Positions 8,378 to 17,317 of a stretch of DNA of 64,000 bases are shown here, one piece after another (position 1 is the stretch's first letter; every line of letters starts with the position of its first letter). The notes under the pieces were generated by a model. It was not told the DNA's origin. It searched no databases and saw nothing but the letters and a program-made list of their open reading frames with translations. The stretch lies in contig JBGGNE010000338.1 in NCBI GenBank assembly GCA_041287705.1, positions 8,538 through 72,537 on the forward strand, written 5' to 3'. Source of the DNA: LW23 sp041287705. GTDB lineage: Bacteria; Verrucomicrobiota; Verrucomicrobiia; Methylacidiphilales; UBA1321. The position numbers and the translations under genes were made by a program.

Positions 8378-11300
8378 ATGAACCTATTTCCCTTTTCTTA
8401 CAGCGCTGTCCGAAAGTCCGGGCGCGGATCCGCATTGATCATCGCACTTACTATGCTGACGATTCTGACGCTGATGCTGCTGGCCTACTTCCATATGGTG
8501 GTGCAGGACAGAACGGCGTCCAAGAACTACGCCCAAGGCATTAAAGCCGAGCAGGTAGCGACAGGAGCGCTCGACTACATTCTGGGCCAGTTGCGAACAG
8601 AAATGGCGGATGGAGCGCCGCCGATGAGGGTAGGCAGTTATTCGATATACACGAATATCACGTCGGCCAATATCCAGCCATATCCCATCGGCACGGATTC
8701 CAGTGTGCCGGCGCTTGTCAAAATCTCCACGGCCGGACTGGGAATCAGCCGCAATGCGCCGCCCGGAGACACTGCTGCCACCTGCGCTTCGGACACCCCG
8801 AGCGCCAATGGACGCCGCGTTACTCTCGGCCGCTGGGGACGCTCCGGCTGGGGAGTTCCCACGCGAGCTCCCGACTGGTTTCTATTGACGCCGGACGGGG
8901 TTGTGCAGGCTCCTGCAGCTACAGTGCAAGGTCGATTCGCGTGCGCCATCTACGATATGGGCAGCCTGGTGGATGTAAACGTCGCCGGATTCCCAAGCCA
9001 GCTCACAACAGCACAGCGGAACGAACTCGGCGCAACGCTGGCGGGACTCGATCTCAGCACACTTCCTGGCTTCAATACGGCTGCAGCGGATGCTTTGGTA
9101 AAAGACTTTCGCAATCGGACAACCGGAGCAACTCCCGGCTCATATACCAACTTTGTCCTCAACTTTGGAGGGACGAACGGATACCTCCGCATCCCACCGG
9201 GTGACGACACATTTCTTAGCCGACAGGATCTCCTGGCGTACGCTAAATCGCGCAGTCTGATACCCTCCATGGCGCATCTAACGGCCTTCAGTCGAACGGT
9301 CACCACACCTTCGTGGGGACCCGCCACCAATGCCGGAAACGTCCCGCTGCAAACCATTACCCGCTCAACAATCGTGCCATGGTATCCGCAGGGCAGCGCT
9401 TTATCCGGGACTACCACGGCCAACTTCAACTACCAGACCCGCGCCACCGAGGCAGACGGGGTGAACCGCAAAGTCATCAGCCAGCCGGTACTCGCCCCAT
9501 TCGTTCGTATCGATGGTACGCCTGCCATCGTGGGTGAACCACTTGTGCTGAAGCGCTTTCCCCTCACGCGACTGGCCTGGCTTTCGCGGGAAGGTCCATC
9601 TGCACAGGCCGTCGCACAGTTCGGCTCCGCTGCCGGCGCTGCCGCAAAGATCAAAGCCGCCTTTGGGCTTGTGTGGGATAGTACCAACAGACTCTGGGTT
9701 TACACCTCTCCTTCGCTGGCAAACGGAGGAGGAAGCTACGACGGCACCGGCAACAGCGACGGTCCTGCAAGCACCACCAAGGCTGCGGGCGCGATCAAGA
9801 CACTCGGCATTGTGGCCCAGGAGAACCGCGAACCCGACTTTTTTGAGCTTATGAAAGCCGGCATTCTGGAGGGCTCGCTGGGCCAGCGATCCTCTATAGC
9901 CAGCCCGGTTTCCCTGCCGCAGCCCGGCGAAGTGACAGCGGACGGCCACATCCTGCATATTGGCGCCAACATTGTGGATCAATACGATTCGGACGATTAC
10001 CCGACATTAATACGCGCCTACATGCCCATGGTGATGGACGGACTTGCCCACTGGTATGATTCCTCTGAACATCGTCCCTATGTATTGGGTAACGGCCCGG
10101 GAGGTCTCACGCCACACGATTTCGCGGGTATCGAGAATCTGCCCTATCTGATGGATATCCGTGCTCGTGGATTCCGTACCCAGACGCCGGATCCCACCGG
10201 CTATCGCGCCGCGGCGGAGGGACTTCTGATACCTCAGTTCTGGAATCCACACGGCAACGCATCAGAGATCGCCTCTGCCCGGCCCGCGCAGTTGCGCTTT
10301 ATCCAGACGTTTGGGGCGGTTCACATGGTCTATATGGGCAATAAGGAAGGCGGAACTTCATACATCGACCCCATTTCCGGCAAGCCTTTTGGGTATGCGG
10401 GTTATGAAACCTACCCGCCCAGCGAGTGGCCCTCCGCCGCGGGTCGGCCGCAGCCCAGCATTACGTTTCGCGGATCAACCAGCTTTGCGCAGCCCAGCTT
10501 CATCCGTCAGGGCGATGTGATTTCGACAAGCATTCCGGAGAATATGCGCCCCGCCATCCACGCTGATGCGCATACGCTGGCGGATGTGGAGCCGACCGGG
10601 ATGGTTGGGCTTTACATTGGCCGTGTGCCTGCCGCCGGCTCGGACGTTGTCGCGACAACCAGCGCTGAAGCCCTCATCGACAACACGCCCGTAGATCGCG
10701 ATACCTGGTCCAAGTTTACCGGCCTGCCGATTGTGACCTGCCCCGTACAGCAGGACATCATGTCGATGGCTCTGCCCTCCACTGCGAACTCCACGCCTCT
10801 GCCTCCCGGTGACCGCTTCTGGAAGGGAGACACGGCAGCCTCGGCCTACAATCAGCGCTTCCCCGTCTTTGAACTACAGTATCTGGATAATGGGGTATGG
10901 AAAACCTATCAGCGCTTCGATGGCCTTCTGCGCGGCGGCGGCTCGGATCATAAGTGGGATACGGTGCAGCGCCCCGCCGAGTTCGCAGGAAGCTTTACGT
11001 GCGAGAGTTACGCCGGACTGTACGCCCGCATTGATCCGCGCGGAAGCCGCTTCGGTTTCATCAATTCCAGCGATCCCGCCAATCAGTATTATAACCAGGA
11101 GTGGACCGGCAACGCCAGCTCCTACCGAAATACGCCGCCGCTTGGCATTTACGGAAATCGTGGTCGCCCCTCGGGAGGAGCGTCGCCTGGCGGCATTCCC
11201 GGCAACCAGAGCGGCACGCGCTTTATCAATGATTATGATCCCAACAACTCGTGGTCCTATTCGCAATACTGGCAGTGGATGAACAACAACGCATCCGGCG

Positions 11301-12019
11301 ATCGCTATACGGATGCGGACGGCACACTTCGCAGAGCGGATGCCAGCACCGGCGCAGGCGTCAATCCCCTGGGCACAGGCAGTGGTGCCAACGGTATCGC
11401 GGCCCGCCCGATCATGCTGAATCGGGCTTTTACGAGCGTAGCGGATCTCGGCTATGTCTCGCGGGATCTGCCATTCAAAACGCTGGATTTCTTCAGCTCG
11501 GCCAGCGCCGATAATGGGCTCCTGGATCTCTTCAGTATCAACGATACGCCCATGGTTTGCGCCGGCGTGCTTAACCTCAATGCTACAAGCGCCGTGGTGA
11601 TGTCGGAGGTGCTCTCAGGGGCAGTTACAGATGAAACCGGCGGAAGTGCGTTGAGTGCGACGGATGCGCAATCGATCGCACAGGGTCTGGCAACGGCGAC
11701 CCACAACGATCCTTTGACAGGAATATCTGACCTGCCGAATTTTCTGGAAAGCAGTGACTTCACGGGCGCAGCAACAGGAGATGTGCGCAACGTCAAGACA
11801 CGGATGGAATCCGTACCCCGGCGCCTGACAGGCATTGCAGACACTCGCTGCTGGAACCTTCTGATTGACGTTGTGGCGCAATCTGGAAATTACCCCGCGG
11901 GCGCGGCCAGTCCAGACCAGTTTATCGTTCACGGCGAGCGCCGCTACTGGCTCTCCGTATCTATCGACCGCGTAACTGGAAAAATTATTGACCAACAACT
12001 GGAGCCCGTATGGGAATAG
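8378..12019 (+). CDS. Verru_Chthon cassette protein A (long form), GspK-like prepilin
   Basis: A 1213-residue protein with a prepilin-like N-terminus: basic SAVRKSGRG, then a hydrophobic helix SALIIALTMLTILTLMLLAYF (residues about 18-38). It lacks the Glu at +5, like the minor pseudopilin GspK. A large exported region follows, with GRFACAIYDMGSLVDVNVAG near residue 190, the place where GspK-type proteins have a 'VDExGKLNIN' segment. It is paralogous to the 58778-63037 protein along its length (FFELMKAGILEGSL, FWNPHG, MLNRAFTSVADLGYV, and the C-terminal GERRYWLSVSIDRVTGKI). It lies 28 bp after the SGNH gene and overlaps the companion gene by 10 bp. Cassette membership is recognised from family features; function in glycan capture or secretion is inferred. 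Confidence 0.85.
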   Translation: MNLFPFSYSAVRKSGRGSALIIALTMLTILTLMLLAYFHMVVQDRTASKNYAQGIKAEQVATGALDYILGQLRTEMADGAPPMRVGSYSIYTNITSANIQPYPIGTDSSVPALVKISTAGLGISRNAPPGDTAATCASDTPSANGRRVTLGRWGRSGWGVPTRAPDWFLLTPDGVVQAPAATVQGRFACAIYDMGSLVDVNVAGFPSQLTTAQRNELGATLAGLDLSTLPGFNTAAADALVKDFRNRTTGATPGSYTNFVLNFGGTNGYLRIPPGDDTFLSRQDLLAYAKSRSLIPSMAHLTAFSRTVTTPSWGPATNAGNVPLQTITRSTIVPWYPQGSALSGTTTANFNYQTRATEADGVNRKVISQPVLAPFVRIDGTPAIVGEPLVLKRFPLTRLAWLSREGPSAQAVAQFGSAAGAAAKIKAAFGLVWDSTNRLWVYTSPSLANGGGSYDGTGNSDGPASTTKAAGAIKTLGIVAQENREPDFFELMKAGILEGSLGQRSSIASPVSLPQPGEVTADGHILHIGANIVDQYDSDDYPTLIRAYMPMVMDGLAHWYDSSEHRPYVLGNGPGGLTPHDFAGIENLPYLMDIRARGFRTQTPDPTGYRAAAEGLLIPQFWNPHGNASEIASARPAQLRFIQTFGAVHMVYMGNKEGGTSYIDPISGKPFGYAGYETYPPSEWPSAAGRPQPSITFRGSTSFAQPSFIRQGDVISTSIPENMRPAIHADAHTLADVEPTGMVGLYIGRVPAAGSDVVATTSAEALIDNTPVDRDTWSKFTGLPIVTCPVQQDIMSMALPSTANSTPLPPGDRFWKGDTAASAYNQRFPVFELQYLDNGVWKTYQRFDGLLRGGGSDHKWDTVQRPAEFAGSFTCESYAGLYARIDPRGSRFGFINSSDPANQYYNQEWTGNASSYRNTPPLGIYGNRGRPSGGASPGGIPGNQSGTRFINDYDPNNSWSYSQYWQWMNNNASGDRYTDADGTLRRADASTGAGVNPLGTGSGANGIAARPIMLNRAFTSVADLGYVSRDLPFKTLDFFSSASADNGLLDLFSINDTPMVCAGVLNLNATSAVVMSEVLSGAVTDETGGSALSATDAQSIAQGLATATHNDPLTGISDLPNFLESSDFTGAATGDVRNVKTRMESVPRRLTGIADTRCWNLLIDVVAQSGNYPAGAASPDQFIVHGERRYWLSVSIDRVTGKIIDQQLEPVWE

Positions 12020-12804
12020 CCCATTATATTACAATGTATAGACGCTTCTCAGCATATTTGCGTAATATTGTCTCTTTCTTCGCGCTGATCTGTCTGATAA
12101 TAGCGAATGCTTATAGTGCACCCGCTGCTGACGACAGCAACGTGCCAGCGCCAATGCCTCCCTTCGTGGGTCGCGCCCCAGACGTCAGCGGCTGGAAGAT
12201 CGTGTTTCAGCCCATAAAGACGGTTGCGAAGCCAGGTGCAGATCCTGCTACACCATCAACAGCAGCGAACACAAGGCCGGCACTGGTACACGAAATCACT
12301 GTGTACAAGGCTGGAGAGCGGCGCAAAGAACTGATTCCTTCGCCCCGACTTAATGGCGGCAGAGAGGAGCGCTTCTACTACAAAGGCATTGTCTTTTACC
12401 AAAAGCCAGGCTTTGCGCCCACCGACGTTTATACACAGTCGTCTCCTGGCGGTGCCGATACCGACTTCCCCGAGCTCGCCTGGATAAAGGCTGAGCACTA
12501 TACCGGCGTTAAACGAGAGGGCGGAAAGCGATACTATCTCTTCTCCATGGCACCACAACAGCTCGCGGCACGTTTACCTGCTCCCGGTATGCCTGCACGA
12601 TCTGGCCCCGTTAAAACACTGCCTCAACAGGGAGCCGATATCGAGAGGATCATGTTTCGCGTCTGGATTGATGTGGATACAAAACTCCCGCTTAAATTCG
12701 ACGACGGCGCCTACCAGCGCAATTACCAGTTCTTTCCATCATCAGCCTCAAACGCGGAGCCATCGCCGGCCATTCGTCTCCGGGCAGATGCTCTGGGAAA
12801 GTAG
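12010..12804 (+). CDS. Exported companion protein of Verru_Chthon A
   Basis: A 264-residue protein (or 256 from the second Met at 12034) with a signal peptide FFALICLIIANAYSAPA. The ATG at 12010 overlaps the end of the A gene, suggesting coupled translation. It resembles the protein at 57963-58781, which also directly follows a long A gene: both have DFPxxxWIxAxxYxxV and a later xxxIDVxTxxPxxF-type segment (here DFPELAWIKAEHYTGV and FRVWIDVDTKLPLKF). I do not recognise a named domain. The consistent position and match suggest a fifth component of the long-A cassette subtype, probably periplasmic. Biochemical role is unknown. Confidence 0.75.
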   Translation: MGIAHYITMYRRFSAYLRNIVSFFALICLIIANAYSAPAADDSNVPAPMPPFVGRAPDVSGWKIVFQPIKTVAKPGADPATPSTAANTRPALVHEITVYKAGERRKELIPSPRLNGGREERFYYKGIVFYQKPGFAPTDVYTQSSPGGADTDFPELAWIKAEHYTGVKREGGKRYYLFSMAPQQLAARLPAPGMPARSGPVKTLPQQGADIERIMFRVWIDVDTKLPLKFDDGAYQRNYQFFPSSASNAEPSPAIRLRADALGK

Positions 12805-12831
12805 CCTCCCGGATGGCCCTGTCCTTTTCCT

Positions 12832-14241
12832 ATGTATCAAGAGATCGCCGTCCCTGAAATACCGGCTGTGCCGGAACGTATGAACTGGTTTCTCGAGAGC
12901 CGCTTTGGCCTCTCCTTCCATTGGGGACTCTACTCCATTTCCGGGCGAGGTGAGTGGGTGCGGTCCGCCGAGCAGCTTTCAGAAGCTCAGTACGAGCACT
13001 ACTTCCAGACGTTTAGTCCGGCTCATGGCTGGGCCGAGCGCTGGGCGGAGCTCGCGCTATCAGCCGGCGCGCACTATTGCATACTGACCGCCAGGCACCA
13101 CGACGGCTTTTGTCTGTGGGATTCGAAGCTTACCAACTTTACATCCACTCGCGCCCCGGCGTGCGGGCGCGATCTGATTCACGAATACACCTCCGCCATG
13201 CGCCAGGCCGGCCTCCGCGTCGGTCTTTACTATTCACTGGTGGACTGGCATCATCCGGACTGCCCTGCGTACGGTGACCGCCAGCATCCCCTTCGACACA
13301 AGCCGGAATCCCGGGAGCGCGACCTGAAATGCAATTGGGCCGAATACGTCACCTGCTTCCACGGCCAGATCAAGGAACTTCTGACCCGATACGGTAAAAT
13401 CGACCTGCTGGTGCTGGATTTTTCCTACTGGCACTATAGCGGAGCGACCTGGCGGGCTGTTGAGCTGCTGGAGATGGTGCGCCGGCTTCAGCCTGGCATT
13501 ATCGTGAACGATCGACTGGGCAATGGTGCGCTGAAAGAGTGTCCGCCACCAGGTTACGCGGGCGATTACGATCAGACGGAGCAAAACATTCCTCGCGCAC
13601 CAGTTACCAATGCACAGGGAATCGGCATTCCATGGGAAGCCTGGTTTACTCTCAATAACAGTTGGGGGTATTGCCCGAACGACTTGCAGTATAAGACAGC
13701 CCGCGATGTCGTCCACTCTCTGGTGAACACCGTAAGCAAAAACGGTAACCTTCTCGTTAACGTAAGTCCGGACGCACGGGGAAATATTCCCGGGCAGGCC
13801 ACTGCTATTCTGGCCGAAACGGGCCGGTGGCTTCGTACCCAGGCAGAAAGCATCCGCGGCTGCGGTGCGGCCGGTCTGGACAAACCGGAATGGGGTCGCT
13901 GGACTCGTCGCGGCAACGTGCTCTACGCGCATCTGCTTAACCCCGTCATCGGCCACATCAATCTTCCCGGCCTTCGAGCACGCGTAAAGAACGCTCGCGT
14001 GCTTGCCACCGGCTGCGAAGCCACGATTTGCGACTACTGGAACCCCGGCGTGCAGACCTTCGATCAGCCGGAAGATATCTTCCTTGCTCTCGGAAAACCC
14101 ACCTCATGGACGCATCCGATGCCCGACAGTATCGACACCGTCGTGCGTATGGAACTTACGGATGAATCCGAATATGAGGAGCTGATCCGGCAATATCAGA
14201 AAGATTTTGCGCAGGCAATCAGCCGAGTCCCTCTGCCTTAA
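12832..14241 (+). CDS. GH29 alpha-L-fucosidase, cytoplasmic
   Basis: A 469-residue protein with GH29 hallmarks: WFLESRFGLSFHWGLYS at the N-terminus, LTARHHDGFCLWDSKLTNF, LRVGLYYSLVDWH, and a candidate nucleophile Asp in KIDLLVLDFSYWHY near residue 200. The VHSLVNTVSKNGNLLVNVSP segment matches the typical end of the catalytic barrel. The short C-terminal beta domain is present. There is no signal peptide, unlike the second GH29 at 51019-52716, so the two probably act on different sides of the membrane. It starts 27 bp after the companion gene, so it is likely the last gene of that transcript before the internal promoter at 14354. Confidence 0.92.
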   Translation: MYQEIAVPEIPAVPERMNWFLESRFGLSFHWGLYSISGRGEWVRSAEQLSEAQYEHYFQTFSPAHGWAERWAELALSAGAHYCILTARHHDGFCLWDSKLTNFTSTRAPACGRDLIHEYTSAMRQAGLRVGLYYSLVDWHHPDCPAYGDRQHPLRHKPESRERDLKCNWAEYVTCFHGQIKELLTRYGKIDLLVLDFSYWHYSGATWRAVELLEMVRRLQPGIIVNDRLGNGALKECPPPGYAGDYDQTEQNIPRAPVTNAQGIGIPWEAWFTLNNSWGYCPNDLQYKTARDVVHSLVNTVSKNGNLLVNVSPDARGNIPGQATAILAETGRWLRTQAESIRGCGAAGLDKPEWGRWTRRGNVLYAHLLNPVIGHINLPGLRARVKNARVLATGCEATICDYWNPGVQTFDQPEDIFLALGKPTSWTHPMPDSIDTVVRMELTDESEYEELIRQYQKDFAQAISRVPLP

Positions 14242-14353
14242 CACGCGTGGTAACACCAAACGCACAAAGTATCTCCATCATCCGTTTCCCGTCCCCAGCG
14301 ACGGCATTGCCGTCAGCAAATTGAGTGCTGCATCACGCTGTCTGGCTGGCAGA

Positions 14354-14404
14354 CTTATGTAAGGCAGGGGGGAGTTTGTCAGGTTGTAACAGTTCCGATA
14401 AGTT
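14354..14404 (+). promoter_or_regulatory. Operator plus promoter, second copy of the 2584 module
   Basis: CTTATGTAAG (14354-14363) is a palindrome with 4-base arms and TG centre. It is followed by -35-like TTGTCA at 14376, a 17-base spacer and -10-like TAAGTT at 14399. Alignment with 2588-2620 shows shared TTATGTAAGG and GTTTGTC blocks separated by exactly ten bases in both. The next gene starts 24 bp beyond the -10. This probably gives the binding-protein and D-B-C genes their own promoter under the same regulator as the GH2-like gene. Confidence 0.68.
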
Positions 14405-14428
14405 TCGTTTAAGAACACACCAACCATT

Positions 14429-14989
14429 ATGAAAATTGCAAAAACGCCTCTGATCACCGCGGCCTGCATGGGTCTTCTGACCCTCCTGCCTCTCGCTGTT
14501 CTCGCAGCGGCGGCGACTGAAAACCTCATCGTAAACGGCAACTTTGAAAGTGCCGACGGCAACGGCGAAGTCCCGGGCTGGAAGGTCAGCGGAGATGCAC
14601 GTTATGTAAAGCTGATCAAAGAAAACGGCAGCCAGTTCCTTAGAATCGAGCTGCCGGAAGTTACCTACTGCGGCGTGGCTCAATCTTTTGACGTGGGCTC
14701 CGACTGGGCCGGCATTTACGTCTCCGCCAAATTGCGTCTTGCCCATCTAAAGAAAGGACCCGAAAACCACAATACTGCCACGGTGATCTACACTTTTCAG
14801 GATGCTCAGGGGCAGCACGTTGGAGATTGGTCGCAATCCATGGTAATGCAGGACCAGGACTGGACCGAAGTCAAAGGCAAGGTCGATTCACTGCCGCCCG
14901 GCGCCGTCAAACTGCTGGTTCAAGTCGGCTTCATGAACGCCGCTGGCACGCTGGACATTGATGACATCGTCGTTGGGGCCGCGAAGTAA
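14429..14989 (+). CDS. Exported carbohydrate-binding-module-like protein
   Basis: A 186-residue protein with signal peptide (GLLTLLPLAVLAAAA) and a single beta-sandwich domain that starts ENLIVNGNFESADGNGEVPGW. That 'NGNFE...PGW' opening is typical of CBM_4_9 and related jelly-roll binding modules, and the closing LDIDDIVVG is a typical last strand. No catalytic motif is visible. It sits between the GH29 gene and the cassette D gene, directly behind a promoter shared in type with the GH2-like gene. It probably binds a glycan in the periplasm or at the surface. Ligand is unknown. Confidence 0.75.
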   Translation: MKIAKTPLITAACMGLLTLLPLAVLAAAATENLIVNGNFESADGNGEVPGWKVSGDARYVKLIKENGSQFLRIELPEVTYCGVAQSFDVGSDWAGIYVSAKLRLAHLKKGPENHNTATVIYTFQDAQGQHVGDWSQSMVMQDQDWTEVKGKVDSLPPGAVKLLVQVGFMNAAGTLDIDDIVVGAAK

Positions 14990-15060
14990 AAACCGAACGT
15001 CTCCCTCCCTCCAACCGAACTCCACTAAACGTCTCTTCGGACTTCACCCGCCTCACTGCC

Positions 15061-15786
15061 ATGAAAAAGACCTTCCGCACCAGGAATGCCCGCCGTCACC
15101 AGAGCGGTTTCACCCTCATTGAGCTGCTGGCCGTCATGACAATTATTGGAGTGCTGGCAAGTGCCGGCCTGCAGGCCATGACGCGTCTTTCCGGCTCCAG
15201 CGAAGCAAACCGTACTATCTCCGGCGTCACCGCTACGCTGGATATGGCGCGACAACACGCCGTAGCCCACAACACGTACACGTGGGTGATCTTCGCTGCC
15301 AATCCCGCAACTACTGAGGGATTCCGCCTGTACGTTACGGTTCTTGAATCTCGCGACGGCACGAACATGGCGGACGCCAATACGCCCGTAGATCTGGATG
15401 CCTCGGCAACCTATCAGGTGGGTGGGACCTCGGGCAATCTGGTGCTGGCGCAAAAGATGGAGATCTATCGCGGCGCACAGATTACTCCCCTCGCCTCTTC
15501 CAGTCCCGCTCCAATTCTTCCGGAACCTTCCGCACCCAATGCCACGGTAAGTTTCAGGATACCGGACACGACCGCATCCCAGGCTGTGGCTTACCTGAAC
15601 AGTCATCCGGAGGCTCAGCGCATTGTGCAGTTCAGCCCTACGGGCCAGGCACGCATCGCAAGCTCCATCAGTCAGGTCATTGAGTTGGGACTGCAGCCCA
15701 TGAAGGGTACAATACCTGATGCCGCGAACAGCGTAGCCATTCAGATCAACGGCTTTACTGGTCAGACCCGGGTTTACCGCAAGTAG
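15061..15786 (+). CDS. Verru_Chthon cassette protein D, GspH/FimT-like pseudopilin
   Basis: A 241-residue protein with a type III (prepilin) signal: basic leader MKKTFRTRNARRHQS, then G-FTLIELLAVMTIIGVLASAG, with Gly at -1 and Glu at +5. The body is a GspH-like globular domain (STATLDMARQHAVAHNTY-type helix-strand pattern). The N-terminal helix would anchor it in the inner membrane until prepilin peptidase cleavage and assembly. First of a D-B-C trio in locus 1; gaps to the next genes are 78 and 10 bp. Confidence 0.88.
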   Translation: MKKTFRTRNARRHQSGFTLIELLAVMTIIGVLASAGLQAMTRLSGSSEANRTISGVTATLDMARQHAVAHNTYTWVIFAANPATTEGFRLYVTVLESRDGTNMADANTPVDLDASATYQVGGTSGNLVLAQKMEIYRGAQITPLASSSPAPILPEPSAPNATVSFRIPDTTASQAVAYLNSHPEAQRIVQFSPTGQARIASSISQVIELGLQPMKGTIPDAANSVAIQINGFTGQTRVYRK

Positions 15787-15864
15787 CCTGATACACGCCC
15801 CCTTCCCGTCTCATACAGAAAGCTGTCGAAAAGACAGTTCCCTCAGATCCATAGAAATAAGTGT

Positions 15865-16392
15865 ATGGCAACGACCCACCATCCTTTGCCCGTGCGCCTG
15901 CTGCAAGGCCCCGACCCCAACGCCGGCTTCAGTCTGGTGGAGGTTGTGCTGGCGATCGGCATCTTCTCCTTCTGCATCGTGGCGATCATGAGCCTCTTTT
16001 CTCTGGGCATGGCGACATCCAAGGAATCTGACGAGGAGATTCGCGCGGCAAACCTTGCGACATCCATCCTGTGCCGAATGCGAATAGCTCCCCACGTCGA
16101 CCTTACATCCCAGGGCTTCCCCTTTGGTGTTCTGACTAATTCGGCAGGTGGCACGGTCTTTGAAATCGCTCCAGAAAATCCGCTCTTCATCAAAGGGGAC
16201 GGCACCGTTGCTGCGACCGCTGAGATCGCGATGTCTGCCAGAGGTTTCGCCGGTTCCGCAAAAGCGAGCTTCGACACAACAAGCCAGGTTTCCCGCATAT
16301 CCCTTACTTTGTGGTGGCCTGCGGTTGCGCCTTACAACCGCGCCGTTGGGCGGTACAGCGTTACCACCTACATTGATACTGAGGCTCGCTAA
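15865..16392 (+). CDS. Verru_Chthon cassette protein B, GspI-like pseudopilin
   Basis: A 175-residue protein with prepilin signal NAG-FSLVEVVLAIGIFSFCIV (Gly at -1, Glu at +5). The sequence after it, AIMSLFSLGMATSKESDEEIRAANLA, matches the start of the B protein of locus 2 in pattern (LLSLFSVGLNLSRQSSIDTALA). Its small size and single-helix anchor resemble the minor pseudopilin GspI. It lies between D and C on the same strand and probably forms a tip complex with them. Confidence 0.85.
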   Translation: MATTHHPLPVRLLQGPDPNAGFSLVEVVLAIGIFSFCIVAIMSLFSLGMATSKESDEEIRAANLATSILCRMRIAPHVDLTSQGFPFGVLTNSAGGTVFEIAPENPLFIKGDGTVAATAEIAMSARGFAGSAKASFDTTSQVSRISLTLWWPAVAPYNRAVGRYSVTTYIDTEAR

Positions 16393-16402
16393 CCGTCCAC
16401 CC

Positions 16403-17272
16403 ATGAAGCCGAAAACCATCTGTCTTCGCCGCCCTTCCTCGCTAGCGCCTTCGTTTACGCTGGTGGAGCTTATGGTTTCCATGGCGATACTGGCCGTGCT
16501 CACGCTGCTCTTTTTGCAGATCTTCACTACCTCTTCCAACTTGTGGATCTCCGGCAGGGCGCAGGCTGAGAACTTTAGTCAGGCACGTGTCGCACTGGAC
16601 GTCATCAGTCGGGATCTGGAAGCCGGTGTTTTCCGCCAGGATCTGCCGGCGTTCTATGCCGCGGACGGATCATCGGCTTTTACCTTTTACAGCAAACAGC
16701 AGGGTTTAAAGGGTTTGGGCGAAACGTCCGCACGCCCCCTCAGTTTCATTCGTTATGAGGTCACCAACATAGATGGCGGCACCAGTGTGCTGCGGCGCAC
16801 ATCCGGAGGTTTCGACTACGGCACCGACGTCGGCTACTCCCGCGCCACATGGACGGTACAAATGGCTCCTCAGGCTTTTGATGCCGACATTGGCCCCGGT
16901 GTTCTCATCATGAAGTATCAGTTCATCTCCACAAACGGGTTGAACATTCTACCGCAGGATGTCAACCAGGCCTGGACCAATAAACCCGGCAATCCAGAAG
17001 TTCCCGGCGTCCAAAACCTGGGAGCAGCCATCATCTCGCTGGCAGTGGTCGATGGCAGAAGCATGAAAATCCTGCAGGCCAGCGGCAAGCTCGCGCAGCT
17101 CCAGGCCAATTTCCAGACAAATAATCCCGGTAATCTCCTCTCCTACCGCAGCGCCTGGCAGGCTCAACTGGAAAACCCATCCTCGCCACTCACCGCAGGC
17201 GCCGTACCTCAGGAGGCTCTCCGGGGTTTGCGAACTTTCGAGCGCACCGTCATGCTGCCTCATTTTCGCTGA
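16403..17272 (+). CDS. Verru_Chthon cassette protein C, GspJ-like pseudopilin
   Basis: A 289-residue protein from the ATG at 16403, chosen because it begins 10 bp after the B stop and places the prepilin signal near the N-terminus; the frame is open further upstream inside the B gene. The signal reads SLAPS-FTLVELMVSMAILAVLTLL, with Glu at +5 but Ser instead of Gly at -1, which is unusual for prepilin peptidase sites. QARVALDVISRDLEAGVF follows and is typical of GspJ-like proteins. The C-terminus (ALRGLRTFERTVMLPHF) is short. It ends 45 bp before the convergent end of the defence-like operon. Confidence 0.87.
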   Translation: MKPKTICLRRPSSLAPSFTLVELMVSMAILAVLTLLFLQIFTTSSNLWISGRAQAENFSQARVALDVISRDLEAGVFRQDLPAFYAADGSSAFTFYSKQQGLKGLGETSARPLSFIRYEVTNIDGGTSVLRRTSGGFDYGTDVGYSRATWTVQMAPQAFDADIGPGVLIMKYQFISTNGLNILPQDVNQAWTNKPGNPEVPGVQNLGAAIISLAVVDGRSMKILQASGKLAQLQANFQTNNPGNLLSYRSAWQAQLENPSSPLTAGAVPQEALRGLRTFERTVMLPHFR

Positions 17273-17317
17273 TGAGGGCTGGTTAAGAGTAGTGGTGTTC
17301 CACAACAAGAACCTATT

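Noticed and set aside
17273..17317. Possible terminator between convergent operons
   Set aside because: Only a four-base stem (GTGG/CCAC) is visible, too weak to call.
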